Below are positions 52,475-60,765 of a DNA stretch of 64,000 nucleotides, piece by piece. How positions within the stretch are numbered: position 1 is the first letter of the stretch; every line of letters starts with the position of its first letter. The notes under the pieces are model-generated. The model saw only the letters and a list, made by a program, of their open reading frames with translations. It was not told the origin of the DNA and searched no databases. The DNA lies in assembly GCF_020535245.1 (NCBI RefSeq), contig NZ_CP084912.1, positions 1-64,000 of the forward strand, in the 5' to 3' direction. The translations under genes were made by a program, and so were the position numbers. This stretch comes from Asticcacaulis sp. AND118. Lineage in GTDB: Bacteria; Pseudomonadota; Alphaproteobacteria; Caulobacterales; Caulobacteraceae.

Positions 52475-54445
52475 TCACGGCCGTGTCGGTATGGCCACGC
52501 TGAAAGGGACGACGGGCAGGCCGCCCTTGCCGTAGAGATTGACCGGCGGCGAACCCTGCCAGGCGTAACGGACCTGACGCGCGGTGGCATCGGCGGGCAG
52601 GCGGACGCTGTCGCCCTCGACCTGCGCCGGTACGAAGCGGCACTTGCCCGCGCCGTCGCACAGCTCAAACGTCGCCGCCTCGTGCGAGCCGTAGGCGATC
52701 AGGCTGCCGCCCGTATCGGCAAGGCGCACACGGATGCCATCCGCCGCGGTTTCGACGGCGGCGGGTGAAGGCGCAGGGAGGATTTTGCGCCCGTAGGCCA
52801 GACGCAGCATCTCGTTGCCCAGCCGCTCGCCGACCTCGTCCTTGTGCGCCGGGTGGATGTCGTAGGAGACGCCAAGGTCGATCAGAACGGCCAAGCCCAT
52901 GCGCGGATCCTTCGCCACGGTCAGGCGCTGCGCCTCGCGCAGTTTCGCCCAGTCGCCATCGGTCGGTACGGCGCTGCGCGGGCCATAACCGGGCAGTTGC
53001 GCGATAACGACCGGCAGGGTCGGATCGTTGAAGAAACGCCGCCACGACGAGGCCCACAGCCCCAGCAAGGCCGGATAACCCTCGGCATCGGCGGTGTTGG
53101 TCTCCCCCTGATACCAGGCGATGCCCTTGAGCGGGAAGCCGTCGAGCGGGGCGACCATGCCGTTCCACAACATGCTGACGCCACGCGGCGCGGCCCACGG
53201 CACGAAGGGCGGTTCGGCCTTCCAGTTCCGGCGCTCGGCGCCCGTCTGATACTTCCACGGTCCGGACAGATCGACCGCCGGCGCGCCGCTGAGATCGAGA
53301 CGCACATCGCCCGCCTTACCCATCAGGCCCCCGGCCCCGCGCTCGTCGAGGACGCGGATAGCGATAAGATTGCGCCCGGCCTTCAGCACCCCCGCCGGAA
53401 TGGCGTAGGCGCGGTTTTCGCTGCCCAGCAGCGTCGCCCCGACCAACTGACCGTTGATCCACACCTGATCGCGCTCGTCGATGCGCCCCAGTTTCAGGGT
53501 GGCGGTTTTGCCCGCCTGTTCCGCCGTCAGCTCCACCGCGCGCCGATACCACATCAGGCCGTCGAAGGCGCGCAAGGACCCGATGCCCGAACGCTCCCAT
53601 ACGCCCGGCAACGGCATTTGCGGCCATTGCGAGTCGTCGAAACCGGCGGTGTGCCAGGCGCTCGCCGCCGGATCGGCGGTTTTGGCCCAGGCGTCCGTCG
53701 CGGCGACAAGCTCCGCCGTCGCGGCCCTGGGGTCGGCAGCATAGGCGCTCAGGCGCTTTATGTCGTCAGCATAGGCCGGGAGGGTCGCCAAAGATTCGGG
53801 CGATATCCAGTCCTCGATCGAGGTGCCGCCCCAGGAGGATTGCACCAGACCGATGGGCGCGCCGGTGCCGGCCCCCGCCAGGGTGCGCGCCATATGCCAG
53901 CAGGCGGCGGAAAAGTCCGGCAGGCTGTCGGGTCCGGTGGCCGACCAGCCCAGATCAGGCGTCACGAAACGGTCGGTACGCGGGCTGGCCGTGCGCTTGA
54001 CCTTGAAGATGCGCACGGGCTTGCCCTGCCCTTCCTCGGCGGTGCGCTTCGGATAAGAGGTGTCGCTGACCGACAGGTCCATGTTCGATTGACCCGAACA
54101 GAGGAACACGTCCCCCGCCACCACATCGTTCAGGCGCAAGCTTCCACCCGATGAGGCATCGACCTCCAGCACGCCGCTCGCCCCGTCAGGAATGGCGGGG
54201 AGTGTCACGCGCCAGCGGCCGTCGCTGCCTGTCTTGCCACTGGCCGACACCGTGGAAAAGCGCACCGTGACGGTCGCACCCGCCGGCGCGTCGCCGCGCA
54301 GGCTGACGGCCTTGCCGCGCTGAAGCACCATATGGTCGGTGAACAGCGGATCGATTCTAATCGCAGTCTGGGCGTGGGCGGCCGAAGCGAGAGCCATTAG
54401 GCTCACCCCGAAGACCGCGGCCCGGGGGGCGGCAATCCTGATCAT
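52475..54445 (-). CDS. SASA-family carbohydrate acetylesterase
   Basis: The 656-residue secreted protein has AGGAAG before its ATG and a signal peptide ending SAAHAQTA. It has a SASA (sialate O-acetylesterase-type, SGNH fold) catalytic domain: Ser120 lies in FLCSGQSNMD, GIAWYQGETN is the oxyanion block, and Asp529/His531 in SYDIHPAHKDE complete the triad. A beta-sandwich inserted at about 290-410 (LMWYRRAVELTAEQAGKTAT) resembles a galactose-binding domain. Despite the family name, the neighbours (uronate-type MFS, receptor, beta-helix protein) suggest removal of acetyl groups from a pectin- or xylan-type glycan rather than from sialic acid. It is the first gene of the operon. Confidence 0.88.
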   Translation of the reverse strand: MIRIAAPRAAVFGVSLMALASAAHAQTAIRIDPLFTDHMVLQRGKAVSLRGDAPAGATVTVRFSTVSASGKTGSDGRWRVTLPAIPDGASGVLEVDASSGGSLRLNDVVAGDVFLCSGQSNMDLSVSDTSYPKRTAEEGQGKPVRIFKVKRTASPRTDRFVTPDLGWSATGPDSLPDFSAACWHMARTLAGAGTGAPIGLVQSSWGGTSIEDWISPESLATLPAYADDIKRLSAYAADPRAATAELVAATDAWAKTADPAASAWHTAGFDDSQWPQMPLPGVWERSGIGSLRAFDGLMWYRRAVELTAEQAGKTATLKLGRIDERDQVWINGQLVGATLLGSENRAYAIPAGVLKAGRNLIAIRVLDERGAGGLMGKAGDVRLDLSGAPAVDLSGPWKYQTGAERRNWKAEPPFVPWAAPRGVSMLWNGMVAPLDGFPLKGIAWYQGETNTADAEGYPALLGLWASSWRRFFNDPTLPVVIAQLPGYGPRSAVPTDGDWAKLREAQRLTVAKDPRMGLAVLIDLGVSYDIHPAHKDEVGERLGNEMLRLAYGRKILPAPSPAAVETAADGIRVRLADTGGSLIAYGSHEAATFELCDGAGKCRFVPAQVEGDSVRLPADATARQVRYAWQGSPPVNLYGKGGLPVVPFSVAIPTRP

Positions 54446-54523
54446 GCGTGTCTTCCTGTGTTCCGTCTTGTTTTCCCCATCTGCGCAAAACAGCGGGCTT
54501 TGCACAAGGCGTAATGCAAAACC

Positions 54524-54625
54524 GATACCGGTGTCTATTTTTTTCTCGGCCCTAAGACCTAAGTCTAATTCCTTTATTGAAAAGACCAAACCGTTCCACA
54601 CAGATTCAAACTTGACACCGGTATC
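54524..54625. promoter_or_regulatory. Two LacI-type operators in the divergent promoter
   Basis: GATACCGGTGTC (54524-54535) and GACACCGGTATC (54614-54625) are the same pseudo-palindrome in opposite orientations, with centres 90 bp apart. Each has the ACCGGT core with a central CG that LacI-family proteins prefer. The second overlaps a TTGACA -35-like hexamer for the receptor. They probably bind the LacI protein encoded at 57859 and control both directions. Confidence 0.7.
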
Positions 54626-54687
54626 GAATTTGATTTACCCAAATGGGATAATCGGGCGAAAGACAAAACAGCCCCGGAGGAACACCC

Positions 54688-57600
54688 ATGATGCCATCTC
54701 TCCCTACGGGCTTCCGGCCCTTTAAAACCGCGTGCCTCACCTCGGGCGCCGTTTCTTCGCTGATCCTGCTGGCGGGCCTCAGCCAGCCGGCCATGGCGCA
54801 AACCAGCGAATCCGCCGCCAATGACGACGGCGTCGAAGTCGTTGTGGTGCGCGGCATTCGCGGCTCGCTCAACGACGCCTTGGAAATCCGCCGAAAATCG
54901 GATGTCATTCTGGACGGCATTTCCGCCGACGATATCGGATCGACCCCCGACCTCAATCTCGGCGAGGCGCTGCAGCGCATTCCCGGCGTACAGATCAATC
55001 GCTCCGACGACCGCCGTGACGCGACGATCAGCGTGCGCGGCCTGCCCAGCGAATACACCAAGACGACGGTGATGGGCCAAAGCATCGCCGCTCCGACCCT
55101 GGGCACGCGCGGGTCGGGCAATCCCTTCGGCATTTACGACGCTTCGATCTTCGGCGGTGCCGATGTGGTCAAGTCCTTCTCGGCCGACATGCCGGCGGGC
55201 GGGCTCGGCTCGGTCGTCAATCTGCGCATCCGCCCGGCCCTGTCGCGCAAGGAAGGCGGCGTTTTCCGCGCCGAAGCGCAATGGGAAGAGACGACGGCCA
55301 AGCTCAATCCGGCCTTTTTTCTCACTGGCTCAAAGAAGCTGTCGTCCGATTTCGGCATCTACGGCACCCTGTCCTATTCGCGTCAGTTGTTCCGCCGCGA
55401 CACCATCCGCATCAACGCCTATACCGCCTATACGCAGGCCCGCCTGACGCAACTGGCGGCGACCAATCCGGCCTTCGCCATCCCGGCCACAACTGACGGC
55501 GTCGCCAATCAGGTCGTTTATCCGTCAGAAGTCCGTCAGTATTCGCGCACCTCGGACGGCTATCGCCTGTCGGGCGCCGCCGGCTTCGAATGGCGCGTCA
55601 ATGACGCCCTGAACGTCCGCGTCGACGCCATCGCCACGCGCCGCGACCTTGACGAGGCCAATCTCGACATCCTGACCGCCTTTGCCTCGGACACGACGGG
55701 CATCGTCACGCCGCTGAGCAATCCGGTGAAGGTGGGGCAATTCGACCGCGGCTCGGACGGCACGGTCGAAAACGTCTATGTCGTCAACAAGATCCAGGCC
55801 AGCGACGTGCAACTGCCGATCGGCAATCGCGGTATGCCGTCGATCGACGAAAGCTTCGCCCTCTATCCGCAGATCAATTTCCGCACCGGGGCCTGGCGTC
55901 TCGACGCCATCGGCACGATTTCCGAAGCGCTCGGTACACGCGATGAATTCCTCTACGAACAGCGCGTTCAGCCGACGACCGGCCGCACCGACACCAATGG
56001 CGACGGCATAGACGATACGACCAACGGCATCACCGCCGTGCTCGACACCGGTCTCGGCAATTACAAAAACTACCAGTTCGACCTCAACCTGCCCTCGCGC
56101 CTGCTCAACGTCACCGGCCCCTATACGGTCAGCGGCGGCAACGGCACCCAGGCGCGCAATGGCCTGCGCCCGGAAAACGTCGTCCTCACCGCCAGCGGCG
56201 CCAACCACCGCGTCCGTCGCAACATGTACGCGCTGGACCTGAAGGCCGCGCGCGAACTGGATTTCGGACCCGTAACCAGCGTCGAATTCGGCGTCTACTA
56301 TTCCAAGGAGAAGGCGCGCCAGATCTATCAGGAAAACGCCAATCTGGGCCTTCAGCTCAACAATCTGACCAATGACATCTTCAAGCTGAACGACGCGGTG
56401 ACGTCGGGCGGCAACTTTTTCGGTTCGGGCGCGCCCAATGCCGAGATCAATAACTTCTGGTCCGTCGATTACCGCCTGATCCAGCAGCAGATCTTCCCGG
56501 TCCTCAACACCATACCGACCAATGTCGGCTTCACCATGACGACGGCGCAACTGGCGACCTTCTTCCCGGAACTGACGCCCGCCGCGCGCACTCGCATCAC
56601 CTATGCCAAGATACTGGAACTGGCGCCGCGCAACGAACTGTCGGGCATGATCCAGCGCTTCCCGCTCAACCGCGTGGCGGGCCAGAACTTCCGCGCCTCG
56701 CGCGAAAACCTGGAGGCCTTCGCCCTGACGCGCTTCGACTTCTCCGAAGTGATGGACCTCAAGGTGCGCGGCAATCTGGGCCTGCGCTACGTGAAGGCCG
56801 ACCTGACGGGCCTGATCGAGGATCAGGCGCTGAAATTCTATCAGGCGCTCGGCTTCACCAGCGCGGACTTCCGCCCCGGCTACTTCCTGCCGCCGGAGCC
56901 CGCGGGCGGCAGCTACGACGCGCTCTTGCCATCGATGAACCTGATCGTCGACCTGACGCCGAAGCTGGTGGCGCGCGCCGCCTATTACGAGACGTTCGAG
57001 GCCTTCGACATGGTCGAGTTCTCGCCCGCCCCCACCCGCGTGCTCGAAAACGTCGATCCGGACACCGGCGAATCGCTCAGTTCCATCCGCATCGACATGA
57101 ACCGCTTCGACCTCAAGCCGCGCAGTTCCAAGGCCTTCGACCTCGGCCTGTCGTGGTATAACCGCCGCGGCAATGTGGTCGCGCTGGGCTATTTCCACAA
57201 GACGATCGAGAACAATATCGTCGAGCAGAACAATTACTGCCCGGTGGGTCAGAATTTCGAGGTGGAAGGCCAGTCCTTCGGCCCGCTCTATGTCGACGGC
57301 ACGGGCTTCTGCCGCATTCAGCAGGGCGCTACGACCGATATCGGCAATCAGCGCATCACCATCAACCGCACCATCAACGACCCGAACGAACTGACGGTCG
57401 AAGGCTTCGAGTTCCAGATCCAGCAGGATTTCTCCTTCCTGCCCGGCCTGTGGAAGAATTTCGGCATGGTGTTCAACGCTACCCAGGTCACCTCCAGCGG
57501 GGCTAATGGCTCGAAGCTCTATGGCGTCGCCGACAGCACCTACAACCTGATCGGCTATTACGAGGACGACAAGTGGCAGGCGCGTCTGGCCTATAACTAC

Positions 57601-57840
57601 GCTTCCGACATCCTGCTTGAAGGCGGCTCGACCTTCACCGGCTCGTCCAGCCGTGTGCGGCCGCGCGGACAGCTCGACTTCTCTGGGGCCTATACGCCGA
57701 ACGCCACGACCGAGGTTCGGCTTGAGGTCTACAACATCACCAATTCGCGCCGCGAAGAGTACGAGGGGGTGGAAGCCTTCAACCGCGTTGCAGATTATGA
57801 CGGCATCACCTATTCCCTTAGCGTAACCAAGAAGTTTTAA
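54688..57840 (+). CDS. TonB-dependent receptor of the acidic-glycan locus
   Basis: The 1050-residue receptor has CCGGAGGAACACCC before its ATG and a signal peptide ending PAMAQTS. It contains the TonB-box-like VEVVVVRGIRGSL, a plug (about 55-200; DLNLGEALQRIPGVQINRS, FSADMPAGGLGSVVNLR) and a barrel with the terminal Phe. It starts an operon with the LacI gene (18 bp) and the beta-helix gene (13 bp). The two LacI operators lie upstream. It would import the product of the secreted beta-helix enzyme or the substrate of the acetylesterase opposite; the exact sugar is unknown. Confidence 0.92.
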   Translation: MMPSLPTGFRPFKTACLTSGAVSSLILLAGLSQPAMAQTSESAANDDGVEVVVVRGIRGSLNDALEIRRKSDVILDGISADDIGSTPDLNLGEALQRIPGVQINRSDDRRDATISVRGLPSEYTKTTVMGQSIAAPTLGTRGSGNPFGIYDASIFGGADVVKSFSADMPAGGLGSVVNLRIRPALSRKEGGVFRAEAQWEETTAKLNPAFFLTGSKKLSSDFGIYGTLSYSRQLFRRDTIRINAYTAYTQARLTQLAATNPAFAIPATTDGVANQVVYPSEVRQYSRTSDGYRLSGAAGFEWRVNDALNVRVDAIATRRDLDEANLDILTAFASDTTGIVTPLSNPVKVGQFDRGSDGTVENVYVVNKIQASDVQLPIGNRGMPSIDESFALYPQINFRTGAWRLDAIGTISEALGTRDEFLYEQRVQPTTGRTDTNGDGIDDTTNGITAVLDTGLGNYKNYQFDLNLPSRLLNVTGPYTVSGGNGTQARNGLRPENVVLTASGANHRVRRNMYALDLKAARELDFGPVTSVEFGVYYSKEKARQIYQENANLGLQLNNLTNDIFKLNDAVTSGGNFFGSGAPNAEINNFWSVDYRLIQQQIFPVLNTIPTNVGFTMTTAQLATFFPELTPAARTRITYAKILELAPRNELSGMIQRFPLNRVAGQNFRASRENLEAFALTRFDFSEVMDLKVRGNLGLRYVKADLTGLIEDQALKFYQALGFTSADFRPGYFLPPEPAGGSYDALLPSMNLIVDLTPKLVARAAYYETFEAFDMVEFSPAPTRVLENVDPDTGESLSSIRIDMNRFDLKPRSSKAFDLGLSWYNRRGNVVALGYFHKTIENNIVEQNNYCPVGQNFEVEGQSFGPLYVDGTGFCRIQQGATTDIGNQRITINRTINDPNELTVEGFEFQIQQDFSFLPGLWKNFGMVFNATQVTSSGANGSKLYGVADSTYNLIGYYEDDKWQARLAYNYASDILLEGGSTFTGSSSRVRPRGQLDFSGAYTPNATTEVRLEVYNITNSRREEYEGVEAFNRVADYDGITYSLSVTKKF

Positions 57841-57858
57841 GTTAAACAGGCGCTTTCA

Positions 57859-58953
57859 GTGGACGAAAAGAAACGGACCCCGGCGGCGAAGGCCCGCGAC
57901 ACGGCGACGGTCGTGCCCCTCCCGCGCAAGCCGGGGGCGGCCCTGACCATTACCGATGTCGCGGAATTCGCCGGAGTCTCGAAAAAGACGGTCAGCCGCG
58001 TCATCAACCGCGAGCCGATGAAGGCGGCGACGCGGGCGAAGGTCGAGGCGGCCATCGAGACGCTGGGCTTCGTGCCCAATGCGCAGGCCCGCGCGCTCGC
58101 CTTTCGCAAGAACTTCGTCATCGTCCTGTTCATCCACGACTCGACCTCGCCCATGGCGATGAAGTTTCAGCGCGGCGTGCTGTCGGCCATAGGCGACAGC
58201 GAGCTGGCGCTGGCGGTGCGACCGGTCGATCGGGAATCCCCCGACCTGCTGGCCGACATTGAAACCTTCCTCGGCCGTCAGAAGCCGATGGGGGCCATCT
58301 TCCTGCCGCCCCTGTCCGAGCGCGACGACATCGGCGAAATGTGCCAGCGGCTGAACATCAAATATGTCCGCGTCGGCTCGGCACAGCTCGACATGATGTC
58401 GCGCAGCGTCTGGTCGAACGACCGCGAGGCGGTGATGGGCGTGGTGCGCGACATCGTGGCGCTGGGTCACCGCCGCATCGGCTTCGTGCGCGGACCGCAA
58501 GGCTTCCTGTCGGCGCGCGAGCGCGAGGCGGGCTTTCGTCAGGCGCTGCAGGCGGCGGGGATCGCGCCGGACGAGGCCCTGTTCGCGGACGGTCTGTACA
58601 GCTTCGAGTCGGGTGTGACCGCCGGTCATGCCCTGCTCGACAGCCCGCAGCCGCCGAGCGTCATCTTCGCCAGCAACGATTCCATGGCCGCGGGCGTGGT
58701 GCGCGCGGCGCACGAAAAGGGCCTGCGGCTCCCGCGCGACCTGTCCATCGTCGGCTTCGACGACGGCCCCGTAGCGCTGCAACTATGGCCCTCCCTGACG
58801 ACCGTCCACTGGCCGGTGGCCGAGATGGGCGTGCTGGCCGTGCACAAGCTGGTGCCCGAAACCCTGCCGGCCGGCGAAGACCCGGCCACCCTGCCCTCCA
58901 TGGTCGTCTCGTCGCTGATCCGTCGAGAGTCCCTGGGCGAACCCCCGCGATGA
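57859..58953 (+). CDS. LacI-family transcriptional regulator
   Basis: The 364-residue protein starts with GTG (AGG eight bases before it). It has an unusual 28-residue Arg/Ala/Pro-rich extension before the helix-turn-helix (about 31-77; ITDVAEFAGVSKKTVSRVIN, then GFVPNAQARAL). A periplasmic-binding-protein-like sensor domain follows (about 90-355; HRRIGFVRGP, VIFASNDSMAAGVVRAA, PRDLSIVGFDDGPVA). It most likely represses the divergent receptor and esterase operons through the two ACCGGT operators until an imported sugar binds. It sits inside the operon it would control. Confidence 0.92.
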   Translation: MDEKKRTPAAKARDTATVVPLPRKPGAALTITDVAEFAGVSKKTVSRVINREPMKAATRAKVEAAIETLGFVPNAQARALAFRKNFVIVLFIHDSTSPMAMKFQRGVLSAIGDSELALAVRPVDRESPDLLADIETFLGRQKPMGAIFLPPLSERDDIGEMCQRLNIKYVRVGSAQLDMMSRSVWSNDREAVMGVVRDIVALGHRRIGFVRGPQGFLSAREREAGFRQALQAAGIAPDEALFADGLYSFESGVTAGHALLDSPQPPSVIFASNDSMAAGVVRAAHEKGLRLPRDLSIVGFDDGPVALQLWPSLTTVHWPVAEMGVLAVHKLVPETLPAGEDPATLPSMVVSSLIRRESLGEPPR

Positions 58954-58966
58954 AAGGTTACACGCC

Positions 58967-60661
58967 ATGTCCGACACGCCTTCCCGCCGCGACGCTTTGC
59001 GCCGCCTGTCTGCCTTCGGGGCGGTCGGCATGACGGGGATGTTCCTGTCCGGTGAGGCTTTGTCGCAGACGCCGTTCACGCGCTCGGAGTCGCTGCCGTC
59101 ATTGAAAGGGCTTCCGGACTATTCCTATGCCGGCTATGGCTTTGGCGTGACCGCGATTCCCAGCGAACCGGGCACGATCATCGACGTCGCGTCGCACGGC
59201 GCAAAGGGCGACGGCGAAACCGACGATTCCCGGGGGGTGCGCGCCGCGATTGAGGCCGCGCACAAGGTCGAGGGTAAGGTGACGCTGCGCTTCCCGGCGG
59301 GGCGCTTCGTCCTGACCGAGGTGCTGCGCATCGAGCGCGGCGACTTTGTCCTCGAAGGCGCCGGGCGCGACGAAGGCGGCACCGTCCTCTACTTCCCGCG
59401 CCCGCTGCGGCTGGTGGACGAGACCCAGACCCTGAAAGAACTGCGCGAATATATCCGCAAGGAGAACAAGCGGCAGATCGAAAAAGAGCGCAATATCGAC
59501 TACTGGTTCAGCGAATATAGCTGGAGCGAAGGCTTTATCCGCGTCGGCATCCCCGGCACGCGCTACGCCGAATATCTCGCAGAGTACGATACGCCGCCGG
59601 ACGTCCTGACGACCGGCACGGCGGGCAGCAAATGGGCGCGCCATTTGGATGTCGCCGACGCTTCAGGCATTAAAGCCGGACAGATTGTGCAAATCCAGTG
59701 GTTCTCGGACAAGGGCCGCGACAGCGCCATCCTCCGTTCGCTCTATGGCGACACCCCCCGCACCCTCGGTCAGCGCCACTACGATAATCCGGCGCGCGCT
59801 CTGGTCAGCCAGACGACGCGCGTCATCGCGGTCAAGGGCAACCGGCTGGAGCTGGGCGATCCGCTGCTGCACGCCGTATCCGCCGCCCAGCCCGCGCGCA
59901 TCGTGCGCAAGGCGTTTCTGACGAATGTCGGGATTCAGGGCTTGCGCATCGAATTTCCCGATGCCCCGGCCTTCGGCCACCATCTGGAGGAAGGTTACAA
60001 CGCCATCGCCCTGAACGAGATGTTCGACGGCTGGGTGCGCGACGTGACCATCCACAACGCCGATTCCGGCGTCCTGACCTATGACAGCGCCAGCCTGACC
60101 CTGAGCGGCATCTCAACGACCGGCGAACGCGAGGCCCACTATTCGGTCCATGTCGGCAATGCGCACAATGTGCTGGTCAAGGATCTGCTGGTGGCCAATC
60201 CCGTCATCCATCCGCTCAGCGTCAACACGCAGGCCACCCGCGCCGTCTATTCGCGCGCCGTGGTCCTGACGCGCGGCCTGATCGATCAGCACGCCGGGGC
60301 CAACCACGAAAACCTGTTCGATGCCGTGCGCCTGCACGTCCGGCCGAAAAAGGTCGACAATGCCTGGGTCCACGACACCTGGGCCGGAGGCGGCGCGGCC
60401 TACTGGCAGCCCAATCACGGCCTGCACAACACGACGTGGAACCTTGAGGTTATCGTTGAAGGCGGCGCGCCGTGGGACGCCGAAGTCGCTCTACGCGGCC
60501 TCAAGCAGGGCATCGGGGAAAACGTCATCGGCGTCTATGGTAACCGGCGCTTCAGCGTGACCTATCCCGACGCGGCGCGCATCGAAGGGGTCAACACCTG
60601 CTTCCATAAGGCGGTCTCTCTCTATGATCACCAGTTGGCGCGGCGCATACCCGCCCGCTAG
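58967..60661 (+). CDS. Tat-exported right-handed beta-helix protein, pectate-lyase superfamily
   Basis: The 564-residue protein has a Tat signal (PSRRDALRRLSAFGAVGMTG; cleavage near EALSQTP). From about residue 65 it shows the Pectate_lyase_3-type start (IIDVASHGAKGDGETDDSRG, then RFPAGRFVLTEVL) and later beta-helix coils (IALNEMFDGWVRDVTIHNAD, HVGNAHNVLVKDLLVANPV). I cannot place it in a named PL or GH family, so cleavage of an acidic glycan is inferred from the fold and from the receptor and LacI genes before it (13-bp gap). Its TAG stop codon belongs to the repeat element that begins at 60658, so insertion of the element may have set or changed the C-terminus. Confidence 0.75.
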   Translation: MSDTPSRRDALRRLSAFGAVGMTGMFLSGEALSQTPFTRSESLPSLKGLPDYSYAGYGFGVTAIPSEPGTIIDVASHGAKGDGETDDSRGVRAAIEAAHKVEGKVTLRFPAGRFVLTEVLRIERGDFVLEGAGRDEGGTVLYFPRPLRLVDETQTLKELREYIRKENKRQIEKERNIDYWFSEYSWSEGFIRVGIPGTRYAEYLAEYDTPPDVLTTGTAGSKWARHLDVADASGIKAGQIVQIQWFSDKGRDSAILRSLYGDTPRTLGQRHYDNPARALVSQTTRVIAVKGNRLELGDPLLHAVSAAQPARIVRKAFLTNVGIQGLRIEFPDAPAFGHHLEEGYNAIALNEMFDGWVRDVTIHNADSGVLTYDSASLTLSGISTTGEREAHYSVHVGNAHNVLVKDLLVANPVIHPLSVNTQATRAVYSRAVVLTRGLIDQHAGANHENLFDAVRLHVRPKKVDNAWVHDTWAGGGAAYWQPNHGLHNTTWNLEVIVEGGAPWDAEVALRGLKQGIGENVIGVYGNRRFSVTYPDAARIEGVNTCFHKAVSLYDHQLARRIPAR

Positions 60662-60762
60662 AGCGCAATCCGATAAAGTGGGCACCACTTTTCGGAAAAA
60701 TTGCGCGACCACTCAAAAACTTAAAGCGAGATGATGTTTCCACTTTAAATCATCTCGCTCTA
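60658..60762. repeat. 105-bp palindromic element, copy B (inverse of 13951-14056)
   Basis: The sequence reads as the reverse complement of copy A with about three differences: the GAGAGCG/TTAAAGCG junction and one end base. It begins CTAGAGCGCAATCC and ends ATCATCTCGCTCTA, and forms two hairpins. The TAG in its first bases is the stop codon of the beta-helix gene, and its other end lies a few bases from the GGDEF gene stop. Confidence 0.9.
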
Positions 60763-60765
60763 AGA

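Noticed and set aside
52475-54445. Sialic acid utilisation locus because of the sialate O-acetylesterase family
   Set aside because: No sialidase, NanA lyase, NanK or sialic acid transporter is present; the SASA family acts on many acetylated glycans and the neighbours point to uronic acids.
13951-60762. The inverse 105-bp copies as ends of a composite transposon
   Set aside because: No transposase lies between or beside them, related TAGAGCG hairpins occur elsewhere, and the genes between them look like ordinary chromosomal loci.
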